This document shows, one piece after another, positions 14,185 to 25,264 of a DNA stretch of 64,000 bases. The stretch's first letter is position 1. Every line of letters begins with the position of its first letter. Under the pieces are notes generated by a model. The model was not told where the DNA came from and did no database searches. It saw nothing but the letters and a program-made list of their open reading frames with translations. Source of the stretch: Casuarius casuarius (Eukaryota; Chordata; Aves; Casuariiformes; Casuariidae); assembly GCA_003342895.1 (NCBI GenBank), contig PTFA01000005.1, positions 4,679,909-4,743,908 on the forward strand. The letters are read 5' to 3'. The position numbers and the translations under genes are program-made.

Positions 14185-14880
14185 ACTACTAANGAAAAAC
14201 AATTAGGTTTGAGGATGTAGTTAAGCTCCAAATAACNATGTTTACCAATTCTATACAGCCATGTGGACTCTGGTTATGCTTTACATTAAGTACAAGCAGC
14301 AGCAATGATTCTTTCTCCATACATTTTCTCTAAGAACATACATGGAAGTAGACTGTGTGCTTCCATGTGATTACATGGCTCACAGGGCAAGGAAGAAGGT
14401 AATTTACCTAATGAGTAATAGGTGTTAGCTAGGTACCAAACTCGCTCAGGGGAGATAAAAGGCATTTTATTAGCTGTTGTGTTTCCCACTCACAGCCAAC
14501 TTATATCTAGTCCCTAAAGGCATTAACTCCTGGCTTTTCTCAGTTTTTGAAACATATACCAGTAGACAGATGTTCATATAACATATGGTCATCAGAATAA
14601 CTAGCATTTATAGTTCAGAGGCTGACAATCTAATCTGAAAGGCTAAAGAGAGAAGGTTTGAGGTCTGCAATACAGCTAGCAATCCACTCCTTTACATCTG
14701 GTTCAGGAGCTAGAGCGCAGGCGGTCACTCTCACATAAACTTTACTCCTTCTCTGGCACATTGGAGAAACATGAAAAGTTATTGGTGGTGTTGCCTAGCA
14801 ACATCAATAGTCTTCTCTGTGTTCATGTCACCTGAGCTCTGTCTTCTTACTCAAGGAGGACATGGTAAGATTAACTGACC
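14185..14880. other. unexplained segment between two CR1-like pieces
   Basis: About 700 bases lie between the well-supported ancient CR1 piece and a second, weaker CR1-like piece at 14,885-15,040. Nothing in it is recognised, apart from a perfect 9-bp inverted repeat at 14,340-14,368. It could be a later insertion into the old CR1 or part of the element decayed beyond recognition. Confidence 0.35.
14340..14368. repeat. perfect 9-bp inverted repeat, 11-base loop
   Basis: The arms ACATGGAAG (14,340-14,348) and CTTCCATGT (14,360-14,368) are exact reverse complements. The next base pair outward would be a T-G wobble only. No longer stem is present, so it is unlikely to be a microRNA precursor. 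Confidence 0.7.
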
Positions 14881-14884
14881 CTCT

Positions 14885-15040
14885 CATCCTTCATTACTTC
14901 TATATCTAAAGCAAACAACAGAGGTCCGAAATGTATCACTGCTTAGGAGGAACCCAGAGGTGGATGTCACAGAGACACTGCTGTGATTAACCTTTCTGGC
15001 CACTGAATACCTCTGATGCTCCTCCTAAATCCAGTAGAAC
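14885..15040 (-). mobile_element. possible 5' continuation of the ancient CR1
   Basis: The stretch around 14,925-14,955 (AGGTCCGAAATGTATCACTG, then GGAGGAACCC) resembles the antisense motif of old CR1 elements in which a 'GGTCCCAAAACCGATCCCTGAGGAAC' type run follows the segment seen at about 14,170. Order and orientation fit the copy at 13,420-14,180, but the match is short and decayed. Confidence 0.45.
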
Positions 15041-15264
15041 TAACAAAAACNCGCATAAAAGCCTCCTGGAGAAGGGAAGAAAAGCCAGTGACATTATTGA
15101 TAGAGGAGAGAGTGATATGGCACAGTAGACTAAGCTGTCTTCCCTGGCAAATCGAGCAAAACTTGTGTAGGTTCTCTGCTAGGACATGAAGAAAGTAAAG
15201 GGGTGCTTCTTTTAGGGTGTCATGTCTTCATCCTGTAAGCATCCTATATGAGTATACCTGCAAA

Positions 15265-15994
15265 ATCACAGAATCACAGAATGGCTGAGGTTGGAAGGGA
15301 CCTCTGGAGATCATCCAGTCCAACACCCCTGCTCAAGCGGGGTCACCTACAGCACATTGCCCAGGATTGCGTCCAGACAGCTTTTGAATTATCCAAGGAA
15401 GGAGACTCCACAACCTCTCTGGGCAACCTCTTGCAGTGCTCAGTCACCCTCACAGCAACAAAGTTATTCCTCATGTTCAGACAGAACTTCGTGTGTTTCA
15501 GTTTGCGCCCGTTGCCTCTCATCCTATCACCGGGCACCACTGAAAAGGGTCTGTCCCCATCCTCTTTACACCCTTCCTTCAGATACTTACACACATTGAT
15601 AAGATCCCCCCTCCACCCTCTACTCCCTCCAGGCTGAACAGGCCCAGCCCTCTCAGCCCTTCCTCATGTGAGAGATGCTCCAGTCCCTTCGTCATCTTAG
15701 TAGCCCTTTGCTGCACTCGCTCCAGCAGCTCCATGTCTCTCTTGTACTGGCGAGCCCAGAAATGGACAGAGTCCTCCAGATGCAGCCTCACCAGGGCTGA
15801 GTAGAGGGGGAGGATCACCTCCCTCGACCTTCTGGCAATGCTCTTCCTAATGCACCCCAGGATGCCATTGGCCTTCTTGGCCGCAAGGGCACATTGCTGG
15901 CTCCTGGTCAACTTGTTGTCCACCAGGACCACCAGGTCCTTCTCCGCAGAGCTGCTTTCTAGCAGGTCAGCCTCCAGCCTGTACTGGTGCATGT
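15265..15994 (-). mobile_element. CR1 LINE, 5'-truncated, minus strand
   Basis: This is the most clearly identifiable element in the window. Read on the minus strand it runs from about 15,994 (5' truncation) to 15,265 (3' end). The 3' end carries two ATTCTGTG units, the short terminal repeat typical of avian CR1. The + strand shows the hallmark GAGGTTGGAAGGGACCTCTG. A minus-strand frame from about 15,993 to 15,579 encodes the reverse-transcriptase C-terminus, with MHQYRLEADLLESSSAEKD, then QQCALAAKKANGILGCI, then REVILPLYSALVR and RDMELLERVQQRATKM. These blocks are collinear with the family. It lacks the endonuclease and the polymerase catalytic centre, so it is dead on arrival, as most CR1 copies are. 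Moderate divergence places it well after the ancient CR1s nearby. I see no convincing target-site duplication. Confidence 0.96.
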
Positions 15995-18900
15995 TTTCCC
16001 TGTGTGGGAAGTAAGTAGGTATGAATGCCTGTGGAAGTGACATGCAGGGGAGAAAGCGCATTTTGAGACAGCCTGGGGAAAAAAAAAAAAAAAAACACTG
16101 GCTATTCTTCATTTTGCCCAAGGCAACTTGTCCACATATTACTGCCACTGAAAATTCCAGTATGGTTTGATTTTTTTTGGTCCAAATCACTGCAAAAGCA
16201 AAAAAACCCCAATATAAAACAAAGTTCAAAACTTTGAAAATGTTGCATTTATTTTCACACTGCCGTTAGTTCACCTGATAAGCTGCAGCCCCTCAGCACA
16301 GCTTCTATTTCAAGGCTCTTGTGCCCCTTTTTTCCATCAGGACCTGGAAACAAAATGTTTTCATTATCTTCCCCTAGTGAAATTTCAAATAAAAACATCC
16401 TATTTTTTGAACAGAAATGCTTTCAAATGAACAAAGCTGTTTTCAGATATTAAAAATACTGTTTCAACATAGTGTTCAAGCAGTCCTAATTTGAGCCCAT
16501 TCACATACATTCGTTCGGATGGTAAAGAATCAGATCACAGCTTTGGTGCNGTATGCATAAAATACATTCCTTCTCTGGAAAGGACACTGCCCTTTCTGCA
16601 ATGAAATTAGAGGATTAGCATGGTGCCAGAGACAAGACTGAGCCGGTCCTTGATCATCCAGCATAACAGAAAGTGTGTATTGTTTAGTTTTGTTCTTGGA
16701 AACAGTCACGTGCATGCTGTGTGCGCTGTGAATGACAGAAGCGTTGGAGGAGCAGAGCTCTCCGTCTCACGACTGAGATCCACAGCCCCGTTACTGGCTC
16801 ATTCAAGTGGTATTTCGTGTTTGCACTTGGTCTGTTCATAAAATGAACTGCTGCATTTCAACCTCATAAACACTTACGGCATATGCCTCAATGGCAAAGC
16901 TTTATGGACAATCTGTTCTTACTCTAAAGTTTCTGTCTATGCTTTATCAGTGTTTGGGCTGTATTTGAAGGTCACTGCCTCGGTGGTGCCTTTAACTGCA
17001 GGTCAGCAGCAAACGTGAAAGTTGGGACTATATCTAAGTATCACTATCAAAGCATACATGCTTTGGGCTAACTAAATCCTAGGGAAGACGGGACTGTATT
17101 TTTCAAACAGAAATGAGTACGAGGAGTCACTGAAGACAGTGGATCTACTTGTGGGAGTAGGCCACAAGTTCTTGCAGGAGTGCCGTAAGACTATTTTATG
17201 TTTAATTATTATTGTACTAAATTTCAATCCATTTTAAGACACTCTGTGTAGCCAGTGCCAGCAGGATAATTCATTGTCAGTCCAAGCAAATGCCAATATA
17301 AAAAATCTTAATAATCAGTTTTTTCATATATTCCAGTGTCAGTGCTCCATTTACCACAAAGATCATGAAAAGAATACAATTTCAGAAGCATGCATGCAAA
17401 AAAGCATGCAAAATTGCAGCCAGGTCCCTCCTCTTACGGAAAAAAATTGTGCTTTCCTCAACAGTTTTAGCTGAATCTATCTGCACTTTTAGAACTGGAA
17501 CTAAATCGCACACTTAATCAATGTACAAATACAACAAAACCATAATGCCTGATTTGTCAATTATAGGTTCCAGAATGCATCTTGCCAGTCCTTCCAGAAC
17601 TACCAATACTGGAAGAAGTTGAACACAGTTAGTCCATTCCCAGATAAATCCTCTTTCCACTAAGACATTTATGGTATAATACAGCGACAAGAGCCAAAGT
17701 ACTCTAGCTGAATGGAATAGAATTTACATTTCCTTTTGCACACTCAGCAAATGAAGGGCAACCATACTTAGAGTTCCAATATCCTGATTTTCAGTTTCCA
17801 GTCATAATCCTAAGACCTTGCTGACTCAATGACATTGCCATTCAGTGACAGCTGACAATCTTCAGCAATTTATGGCATTGTATCAAGCTCCCAGGAAATG
17901 AACCACTAAGTTCTATCAGCATGACATATGCCCTAGATCTTCACTGCCTTCAATCTGAGTCAATAATGCTGTTCTTCCAAAAGGTTTCACATGTACTTGA
18001 AATTCTTCTAGTAACTAGGATTATACTGCATTTTGACTGAAGAGAGTGAAAGTGAGAAGGCTGAAGTGTATTTGTCTTCAGCAAAATTATCATTTCCAAA
18101 GTGAAACAGCTCATGGGCAGTAGGTGGAGATGACAAATTATGGGACATCCCAGAATTAAAAGGCAAGGAATTGTTAAGACCACTTTCTAGGCTGCCAGTC
18201 TGCCCATCGACAGCAGCAAAGAGGTCTCTCTGACACAGCACTGTACACCCTCAAAAGCAATCTGCAGATCCCAGGAGTAAAATTCAGTTTATTTCAATGA
18301 GAGAGAGGAAAAACATCCTGTATTTGGGAAATAAACCTTACAGAGTAGATTTAGTGTGACCATCATTTCATAATGCAATGTAAACTTTTTCTTAGATTTA
18401 TTTTGAAACTGAAATATTTAAGCTGGTGTTGATACATGCCTATCAACTGACTATGAAGGAAATTGACAGGACACAACCATGATTTCATGTATTTTTTTCT
18501 TGCTTCCTGTTAAGTTATCTGCCAATTTACTGAAGTGATGAAATAATCAATGGTCTGCTAAGAACTTAATCTTTATGATTATCTAAGCCTTGTCCTGCAC
18601 AGAAATAATTCTCCATTCATAGTGAGGCTACTGATGATGATCCTGATGATCCTGATGATCCTGATGATCAGCCAGATGCAAATTAAAATGAATCATGGGT
18701 GGCTGGAACATTTTCTGTGTACTTTGATTACCACAAGAAGAAAATTCAGTCTGCGCCTGGAACCTGGCAATTCTGTATAGTTACTTTGTACTGACAACTG
18801 TTTCATTTTGTGTTTAGTCTGACAAAACATCTTATATCCAAGTAGCCTGCTGTCCTGTGATGAGCAGAACTAGAGAAACACATCAAGTTTCAGCAGGGAC

Positions 18901-20850
18901 CTAGACCAATGAAGGATCATTTTGGTCATTTATAGCCTCTCACCATATTTAAGATGGGAGGCTCTAGATTTTATAATTGTTTATCTTTGTATCATCTCTT
19001 GAGACTAATTAAGCAACACCTCACAAAAATTAAATTGTGAGTTTTGCTTTTTTTAAATTGACCTTCTTTGGAATTAGCATTGTCATTAAGTTTAAGCAGG
19101 ACTTGCATGAAATGTTCTTTATCTTTATGTCACCTCAGATTTCGGCACTGCTAATGAGCCTCATTCTGAACAAACTAGTTGGAATCCGTTCTGAACCTGC
19201 CCGAGGAGATGGAGAGAAATGTTTCAGATGCAAGTTTGTTCAACATTTGACCTATTTTCTGCTTACCAACAATTCTACTTATCAGNATAAAAAAAGAAAC
19301 AACTGATCCTTTACAGTTAGGGTCACTGGCTGCCAGGTTTGAGTAAAACATTTTACATGCTGCTATATTCCTTTGATATATCCTATCCCTTTTGGTGGTA
19401 AAAAAAATGTTTGCTCTTATTTTTCTGAATCTGTAGAAGAAACCACTAATATTTAAAGACTTTTTTTGCTGTGCAGTGAAATTTTCCCTACTTTTCCATA
19501 ATCAAAATAGTCTTACACTTGTCTTTTCTTCACTGTCTCCCTCCTGTGGTATTTCTTTGGCACTAGATGTGAGGGGGAGAACTAACAACATGCATGGAAA
19601 CAGTCTCAATACTTGTGAAGTGATTTTGTGAAGAACATTTGTTTTCTGTCTAGCTTTGCTTGCTTATACACACTCACTGCTTCCAATGATGCAATGCTGA
19701 GAGGAAAAAAGACAACAAAACACAGCAAATCTGCCTTACTTGTTGGCCCTCCTACAAGCACTCAGCCTTTTAGTGCAGTAACTTGCAGCACATCATTCAG
19801 AAATGATGACCCACTGAACTAAACTTTTTGAAGTCTGTACTGTACCTTCATCTAAAGATTCTTGCCAATTTGTTNACGAAGACTTACTACTGTAAGCTTT
19901 GTCTTTGTTTTTTGTCCATGCTCTGTGGCATGGAGCTCTGGGGTCTTTAGTTAGTCCCAGTATGAGGTTTTGAGAGTGCTTGACTTACTGTTTGCCTGTC
20001 AGATGTAACTGTATAATGACAGAAAGGTGAATGGCAGATGATAAGCAGTCAACACTACTGAACTATATACCAAGCCTGGAATCAGGCCTATCAAACAGGA
20101 AAAGCATTCATTGTATCTAAATAGATCTTTAAATTTATGATATTTTTAACCTGTCATCACTTCTATCCTCCCCTTTGCAACTGAAGTGATAGATGAAGTT
20201 TCCCTAAGTTTGGCATTTGGTAGTTGGCAAAGAAAACAAAGCCCATAGTATTATGTTTCTTAGCTGTTTCCAGTCGATTGCTTTTCTTCATTTCTGGATT
20301 CTTTTTCCCTTATAGTCACCTTTTCTCTGTCAAACTGGGATGCTGACAGGTCTTGTTGGCTAAGTTCAATGAGGTCCTCTATTCTTGTCACATGCAATCT
20401 GTTTTTACACTGACCGTCCCCACTGTAGCCTCACTTTGGACTTGAGTCCAGTGCCACAGTTTTCTCTAGAAGTCCTAGAAATGTCTGTACATTATTGCAG
20501 TGCAGTTTGACTCACCATGATGATGCTTTGCTATCTTCTTACAGTGATATCAGAACATACCACCCAAGACTGGGGCTTCAGCTATACGCTATCCAGTTAT
20601 GTAGTAAAAGACAATATTGACCAAAGAACTAATAGCCTAGGAATAGGGCTCCAGCCTCCCTGGGCTAGTCCTCTCATTGTCTGAAATCAAGTGGAAACCA
20701 CAGTGCTTCNTGTGGCTGCGCACTTTGGCACATACACGTTCATTAGGAAACAACAAAAATCATTTGGAGCCTATACAGAACCACCCAGTGTGAACCTGAC
20801 TGATAGGCTGCTTGCAAGATAATCATAGTTTATGAGAAGCAAAACAAAGG
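15995..20850. other. unannotated stretch
   Basis: Apart from an A-run at about 16,080-16,096 and the 9-bp tandem repeat at 18,635-18,669, nothing is recognised. Reading frames are short and show no domain. The sequence is AT-rich. Confidence 0.45.
18635..18669. repeat. 9-bp tandem repeat (TGATGATCC), about 3.9 copies
   Basis: TGATGATCC is repeated head to tail with no mismatch over 35 bases. A short minisatellite, likely slippage-prone. Confidence 0.9.
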
Positions 20851-20854
20851 TTGT

Positions 20855-20968
20855 ATGGAGAAGAGGCCCAGAGCACTGAAGACAGTTATTTGTCTAGAGC
20901 CAATGACAGAACTGAATTTGAATGCAGGTCCCTCCATTCCTAGGCAAATGTCCTATCTGTTTGCGGTC
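20855..20968 (-). mobile_element. MIR/L2-type fossil, minus strand
   Basis: On the + strand the order GAAGAGGCCCAGAGCACTGA, CAATGACAGAACTGAATTTG, AATGCAGGTCCCTCCATTCC, AAATGTCCTATCTG follows the antisense MIR-type pattern (GAAACTGAGGCACAGAGA...CAGTGGCAGAGCTGGAATT...GAACCCAGGTCTCCTG...TGCTCTAACC). The copy is diverged and incomplete. MIR versus an L2 3' region that shares such sequence cannot be separated by eye. Confidence 0.62.
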
Positions 20969-21657
20969 CCCAACTGTAGATCTTTTTTAAATACTTGCAA
21001 AAAGCTACAGTTTACCACTCAAACATGTTATCACTAATACAATTGGAAGAATAAACTATTATCATATGTTGAGTAATGATATCATGAACTGGGTACAAAA
21101 TCTTCTTGAAACCTCAGACTATAGGTTTGGTTATAGTTGCAGTAATGGGACTGTTGGAGAACCAATTATAGGTCACTAATATCAGTGGTGGTCAGTTTGC
21201 TAGAGCAGGTGGAGTTAAAACATCAGCATTGGATCATACAACTGCTTTGGTGTCTCCAAATAATCAGGAGGGAGAAAGTTGAGCTTGGATTTGAAAGAAA
21301 TATGATTTGGGGTACAGGCAGCTAAGTTATCAAAGGGGTAAATTACTATGGTAACTGAACATTTGTAATTGACTGTGGTGTAGATATGTTCCTCTTTCCC
21401 AGCTTTAAACTGCCCATGCCTTCCAAGATTCTTTTGTGCAGTGGGTCTCAGCCTTTTCCATACTGAGATGAAATTCTGTTGCTTTAAGTCCCTGACAGCT
21501 GTGAGTCCCTGATATTTGTTAATGGTGTGTATCCTCTCTAGAGCAGGCTTTTCCAAAATGTCTCATCCCAGAAGAATACTTGTACATGTTCCGTTGTTGC
21601 TAATGGATGGAATTTCTTTCCCATTTCTTCCTTTAGGGAAGATTCTTCTTTTTCCCT

Positions 21658-22034
21658 CTATGGCATCTTTCTGACAAGCAAGGTGGGATAAGTAGCAGCC
21701 CACAACAGGTTCCTAAATATTACTTTCATGCATTTCTTGCATTTCTTTGGTAACAGATTAAGGTATTTTGCAAAACCTCCCCGGGGAAATGCCACCATAT
21801 GCTTTCCATCTTTAGCATAGACACTGACCTCCATGAGGTATTCATGCCTGGAGAAGGGGGCCAGGACCTGGGAGGACAGGCCCACCGTGGAGCTGCTCCA
21901 GATCTCTCCTTGCTGATCTGATGAGGCTTTGTGTCCATCTGACACAGTGCTCTCCAACTGAAATGAAACCTGGTTTACAATGACGCTATACTGTTCTCCC
22001 CAAAGCTCCATCCTGGCCTCCTCACTGCAGTGGC
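21658..22034 (-). CDS. candidate coding exon or retrocopy fragment, protein unrecognised
   Basis: A minus-strand frame stays open upstream of its first ATG (22,009-22,011) and ends at a stop at 21,658. The part between about 22,034 and 21,785 has codon use typical of real vertebrate exons (CTG, GTG, GTC, GAG, CAG, AGC frequent). It is richer in G+C than its flanks. The peptide includes HCSEEARMELWGEQYSVIV, then LESTVSDGHKASSDQQGEIW, then APFSRHEYLMEVSVYAKDGK. I do not recognise a family; alternating polar and hydrophobic residues suggest beta structure. A plausible splice acceptor (CCACAG before 22,034) follows a pyrimidine-rich run. Possible donors are GAG/GTCAGT (exon would end at 21,829) or a later one near 21,785. 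Past 21,785 the frame looks less coding-like. It could be an exon of an unannotated gene on the minus strand, a processed-pseudogene fragment, or a chance frame. Confidence 0.35.
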
Positions 22035-22039
22035 CTGTG

Positions 22040-23405
22040 GTTTTCAGTGAGAAGGGCTTTGGGGGAGAACCTCAGCCAACGTAACTCAGCCTAGATCTAG
22101 TAATGTCAGTGTTGCTATATCAGATTAACAAGGCTGAGAGCCTCGAGATATGGTTTTGACTGACAGGTTATGTTCCCTGGGAAAGTGATGGAATAATCAA
22201 TGATTTGTGTTAGCGTGGGCTAATATTAACAGCTCTTTAAGAGACAAGAGTTCCCAAAGCTGACACTGGCTTTGTTCAAAGAAGAAAGGGTTGTGTGGAC
22301 CCTGGAGGATGATTGTGGTTGAACACAAAGGAAGAATAATCCTTCTTGAGGAANTTCTCTTGCATTCTTTTCCAAATATTTCCCTTTCAGGTCTCAGAAA
22401 GGGTTCTCTCATAATCTTCTCAGCTTTCATAGGGAAGTAATATTAAAGAGCATGGTTTCTTCTTTGGAACAAATACTAAAGGAGAAAAAATCATTCAGAA
22501 ATTGTAGGGGAGCAAGCCCCCCTAGAATAATGTCTGATCACCTACTCCTTCAGTTCCACCATCAATACCTTCTCTTTCATTTGTCACCTAGATATAAGGG
22601 GAAATCTGTGTGTTCTCAATGTGAGCTCAACAAGCTTATATTTTACAAAATTGTCTTCTAGTTTTTCTTCAAACCATTGATTTTCCTCCTCACAGTCAAA
22701 GGAACATTCCAGCATCCACAAGCAATCTGAAAATAGAAAACAAGTGTGAAAAATGCACCACCGCTGGGCAACCTACTCTTAGCATACCTAGTTATGCCAA
22801 TGTTGAGTAAAAAATAAAAGGCAGTGAGGACACTGATTCCACTCTCCTGATCCCACAGCCACTGTAAAACAGCATGGGATAATTATTTTACTATCAAGAA
22901 AAATATCAGTAAATGTCAAGGCAAAAGTAATTTTGTAATTCAAGGTGTTCTGCATGCATTTTTCATTCCTATTAATGTTTGGTAGGATGAGCTGTTCCCC
23001 TTACTTGCTGCTTTTCTCTCAGATCATTTTCTCCAGTCTTCAGTCCCACATAAGTTACCAGTCTGCAAAGAGCTGGCATTATTTCTTCATTCTTGCACGA
23101 CCATACAGCTTGCTGGCTTTTGCCTCAATGCACTTCTTCTATTGTTTCTCTTATACAATGCACACAAACCACAGTTTCAAAGACAATTGTATTGCAGCAC
23201 TAATAATAATGTTCCAGTACTGGAGAGGGCAATGATCTGGTTTGCTCTTGGACACAAAGTATTTGGCTTTGTCAACTTTTCAATTTAAAAGTTGGATTAG
23301 GACCCATAAAGGAGTGCCCTTGGGACCTTCTCACTTAATTATAGCTCACAGTCTCTTTGAAAGTAATTCTACTCGGAGTACTGCAATCATGACATCTAGC
23401 TCTTG
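22040..23405. other. unannotated stretch
   Basis: No gene or repeat is recognised. If the frame at 21.7-22.0 kb is an exon, its upstream intron would lie here. Confidence 0.4.
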
Positions 23406-23410
23406 CAGAG

Positions 23411-23585
23411 CATTTTTCTTCCAAAGATCTCAAAGCACTTTATGTGGGAAGTCAGGGTCATTCNATACATGTGAAACCTGAGAAATGAAAAGGTCAAGTG
23501 AATTGGTCAAATTCCTCCAGAATTTGAGTAGAAACACTCTGGAAGAACAGTAGTCCTTAATGTTCTAGTCATGACACCATATCTA
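23411..23585 (-). mobile_element. MIR-type SINE fossil, minus strand
   Basis: The + strand reads CCAAAGATCTCAAAGCACTT at about 23,421, then a GTCAGGGTCATT run, GTGAAACCTGAGAAATGAAA (from 23,471), GGTCAAGTGAATTGGTCAAA and finally a GTTCTAGTCATGACACCA run. This reproduces in order the antisense of amniote MIR-like SINEs: TCTCAAAGCGCTTTACA, GGTCAGTATCATTATCC, GGGGAAACTGAGGCACAGA, GGTTAAGTGACTTGCCCAA, then GTTCTAACCACTAGACCA. The agreement over five ordered blocks makes chance unlikely. The copy is diverged and carries one ambiguous base. Confidence 0.72.
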
Positions 23586-23589
23586 CCTT

Positions 23590-25130
23590 GTAGGAAAAAT
23601 ATGAGTTCAAGTCTAGGAGGCAAATAAAAAGATACTAAATAAAAAGGAATTAAAACCATCCCTCAGAGTGTTTTTCAAGGTTTAAAAAAGAAAAGAAAAA
23701 GTAAGTTGAATGTGTCTTTTCTTCCTTCTACCTACGCCCGTAGAAAAGGAAGAAGTTCTGGTGCATTCTCCATCGCAGCCCTCACCCTTTTATAATAATA
23801 GCTTCTGTAATAATGCTGTGAATCTAGACAGCGCGTCTTATCAACACTTTAACCAAAATCTCTCACCCTTTCAGCATGAGCCAATGGCTTTGGAACATGC
23901 TATGTTTCAATCAATGCCTAGATGACCTACAAAAGAAGAGAAATACCAAGCAGAAAAGGAGGCAGGTTTGATCATTAGCAGCAAGAAATGGAGTTTTGAA
24001 TGATCACCCTGCAAAAATCAGAAATATGACCATTAGAAATATGGTCTCCAAAGTCCATTGTACAACACAAGCCATATATGCATTTTTCAGCAAGATTTCA
24101 GATTTTCATTTGCATTGTTGAAGTAGAAATGCTTTCTGGGTATTAGCATACAAAACTGTAATATCAGCTGTCCAGCTTTAAAGGATTCATACAGTGATGA
24201 TGCTTACCCTAGCATTTTCAAACAGCTTAGAACTCTCCAACTTGGATGGCAGTCTCACAGATAGCTAAATTTCTATCCATCAGCTTTCATAGTAGCCTTA
24301 CTGTAACTCGCTTTTTGCAGGCATGTAGCTACATTCATGATACAATGTGGATTTGTACCCAGAGAATCTCCAAAAGATTACAGCAAATTTAGGTTTTTGG
24401 TTTTGTTTTGTTTTGGTTTTTTTCCTCTGAACCATATTACCCATTGTACTAGGCAGAGGTAATAGGTAATACTATTACCTAGTACCTATTACTAGGTAAT
24501 AGGTTATCTGAAAATTTCTTTACAGTGGTCTGTGAACCTCATGATATACTTCAGTAAGATATTGGTAGATTGGCATTCACATCAAAATCATGAGAGCATT
24601 TGATGCATTAAGAAACCTTACTAGAAAGGTGAAAAAATGGATTAGCTGACAAATGGATGTGTTCTCTCACCTAGGTCAGAATACACAGGCCTATATAATA
24701 CCTCTGTGAGTTAAGATTTCACACGAAANATTAAGACAAAACACAGCATGCATTAAATCTCCTAATGTCCATCATCCCAACAGAGCAATCCACCAAGAAA
24801 GAAGAAAGCTAGGGGTTCTTTCTCAAAATCTATTTTCTTCCCTTACATCCACTCTGGTAATAACCAGAATGTTTTATCATCAATATCTATTGATGTCAAA
24901 ATTAAAGGTTAAGCTCAGTAGATGTCTATAAGTGTGCAGCACACTTTNNNNNAAAGACCTTGAATTTCAGGCATGGGCCAAGATGTGGGGGGCATTCTGT
25001 ACACAAGCCATCAGAAATCATACAGGAGTGGAGCATTTACGTCCTGTTGGCTCCCTTCAAAAAAAGTAGCTTGAGTCTCCCCTGGCTTCATTCCTTCTCT
25101 TTTAAATAGAAGAATTATTGCTCTATTGTC
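23590..25130. other. unannotated stretch with assembly ambiguity
   Basis: Nothing gene-like is recognised. It contains a G-interrupted T-rich tract near 24,391-24,422, the nested palindrome described separately, and a five-base unknown run at 24,948-24,952. Confidence 0.45.
24459..24492. repeat. nested AT-rich palindrome
   Basis: The outer arms GTAATAGGTA (24,459-24,468) and TACCTATTAC (24,483-24,492) are exact reverse complements. Overlapping inner arms AGGTAAT (24,464-24,470) and ATTACCT (24,474-24,480) pair around a 3-base loop. A further pair, CCTAGTA/TACTAGG, overlaps to the right (about 24,479-24,497), followed by another AGGTAATAGG. Confidence 0.85.
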
Positions 25131-25135
25131 TGCCT

Positions 25136-25260
25136 TCCTGATTAGATGATACACACTTTGGGGGCAAGCATCATCTTTTGCTACCCAGGGCTTGGCACAA
25201 TGGAGTTTCATTCTTAAACAGGAGTCTCTTATTGCAACCATAATGCAAATATGCCTGATA
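25136..25260 (+). mobile_element. L2-like LINE 3' tail, + strand
   Basis: From about 25,140 the sequence reads ATTAGATGATACACACTTTG, then GGGGCAAGCATCATCTTTTG, then GGGCTTGGCACAATGGAGTT. This follows the common amniote LINE tail (TTAGATTGTAAGCTCTTTGG, GGCAGGGACCATCTTTTTG, GCCTAGCACAATGGGGTCC) in order and spacing. Only the 3' end is visible. Assignment to L2 rather than a related LINE or its SINE partner is tentative. Confidence 0.62.
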
Positions 25261-25264
25261 AGAG

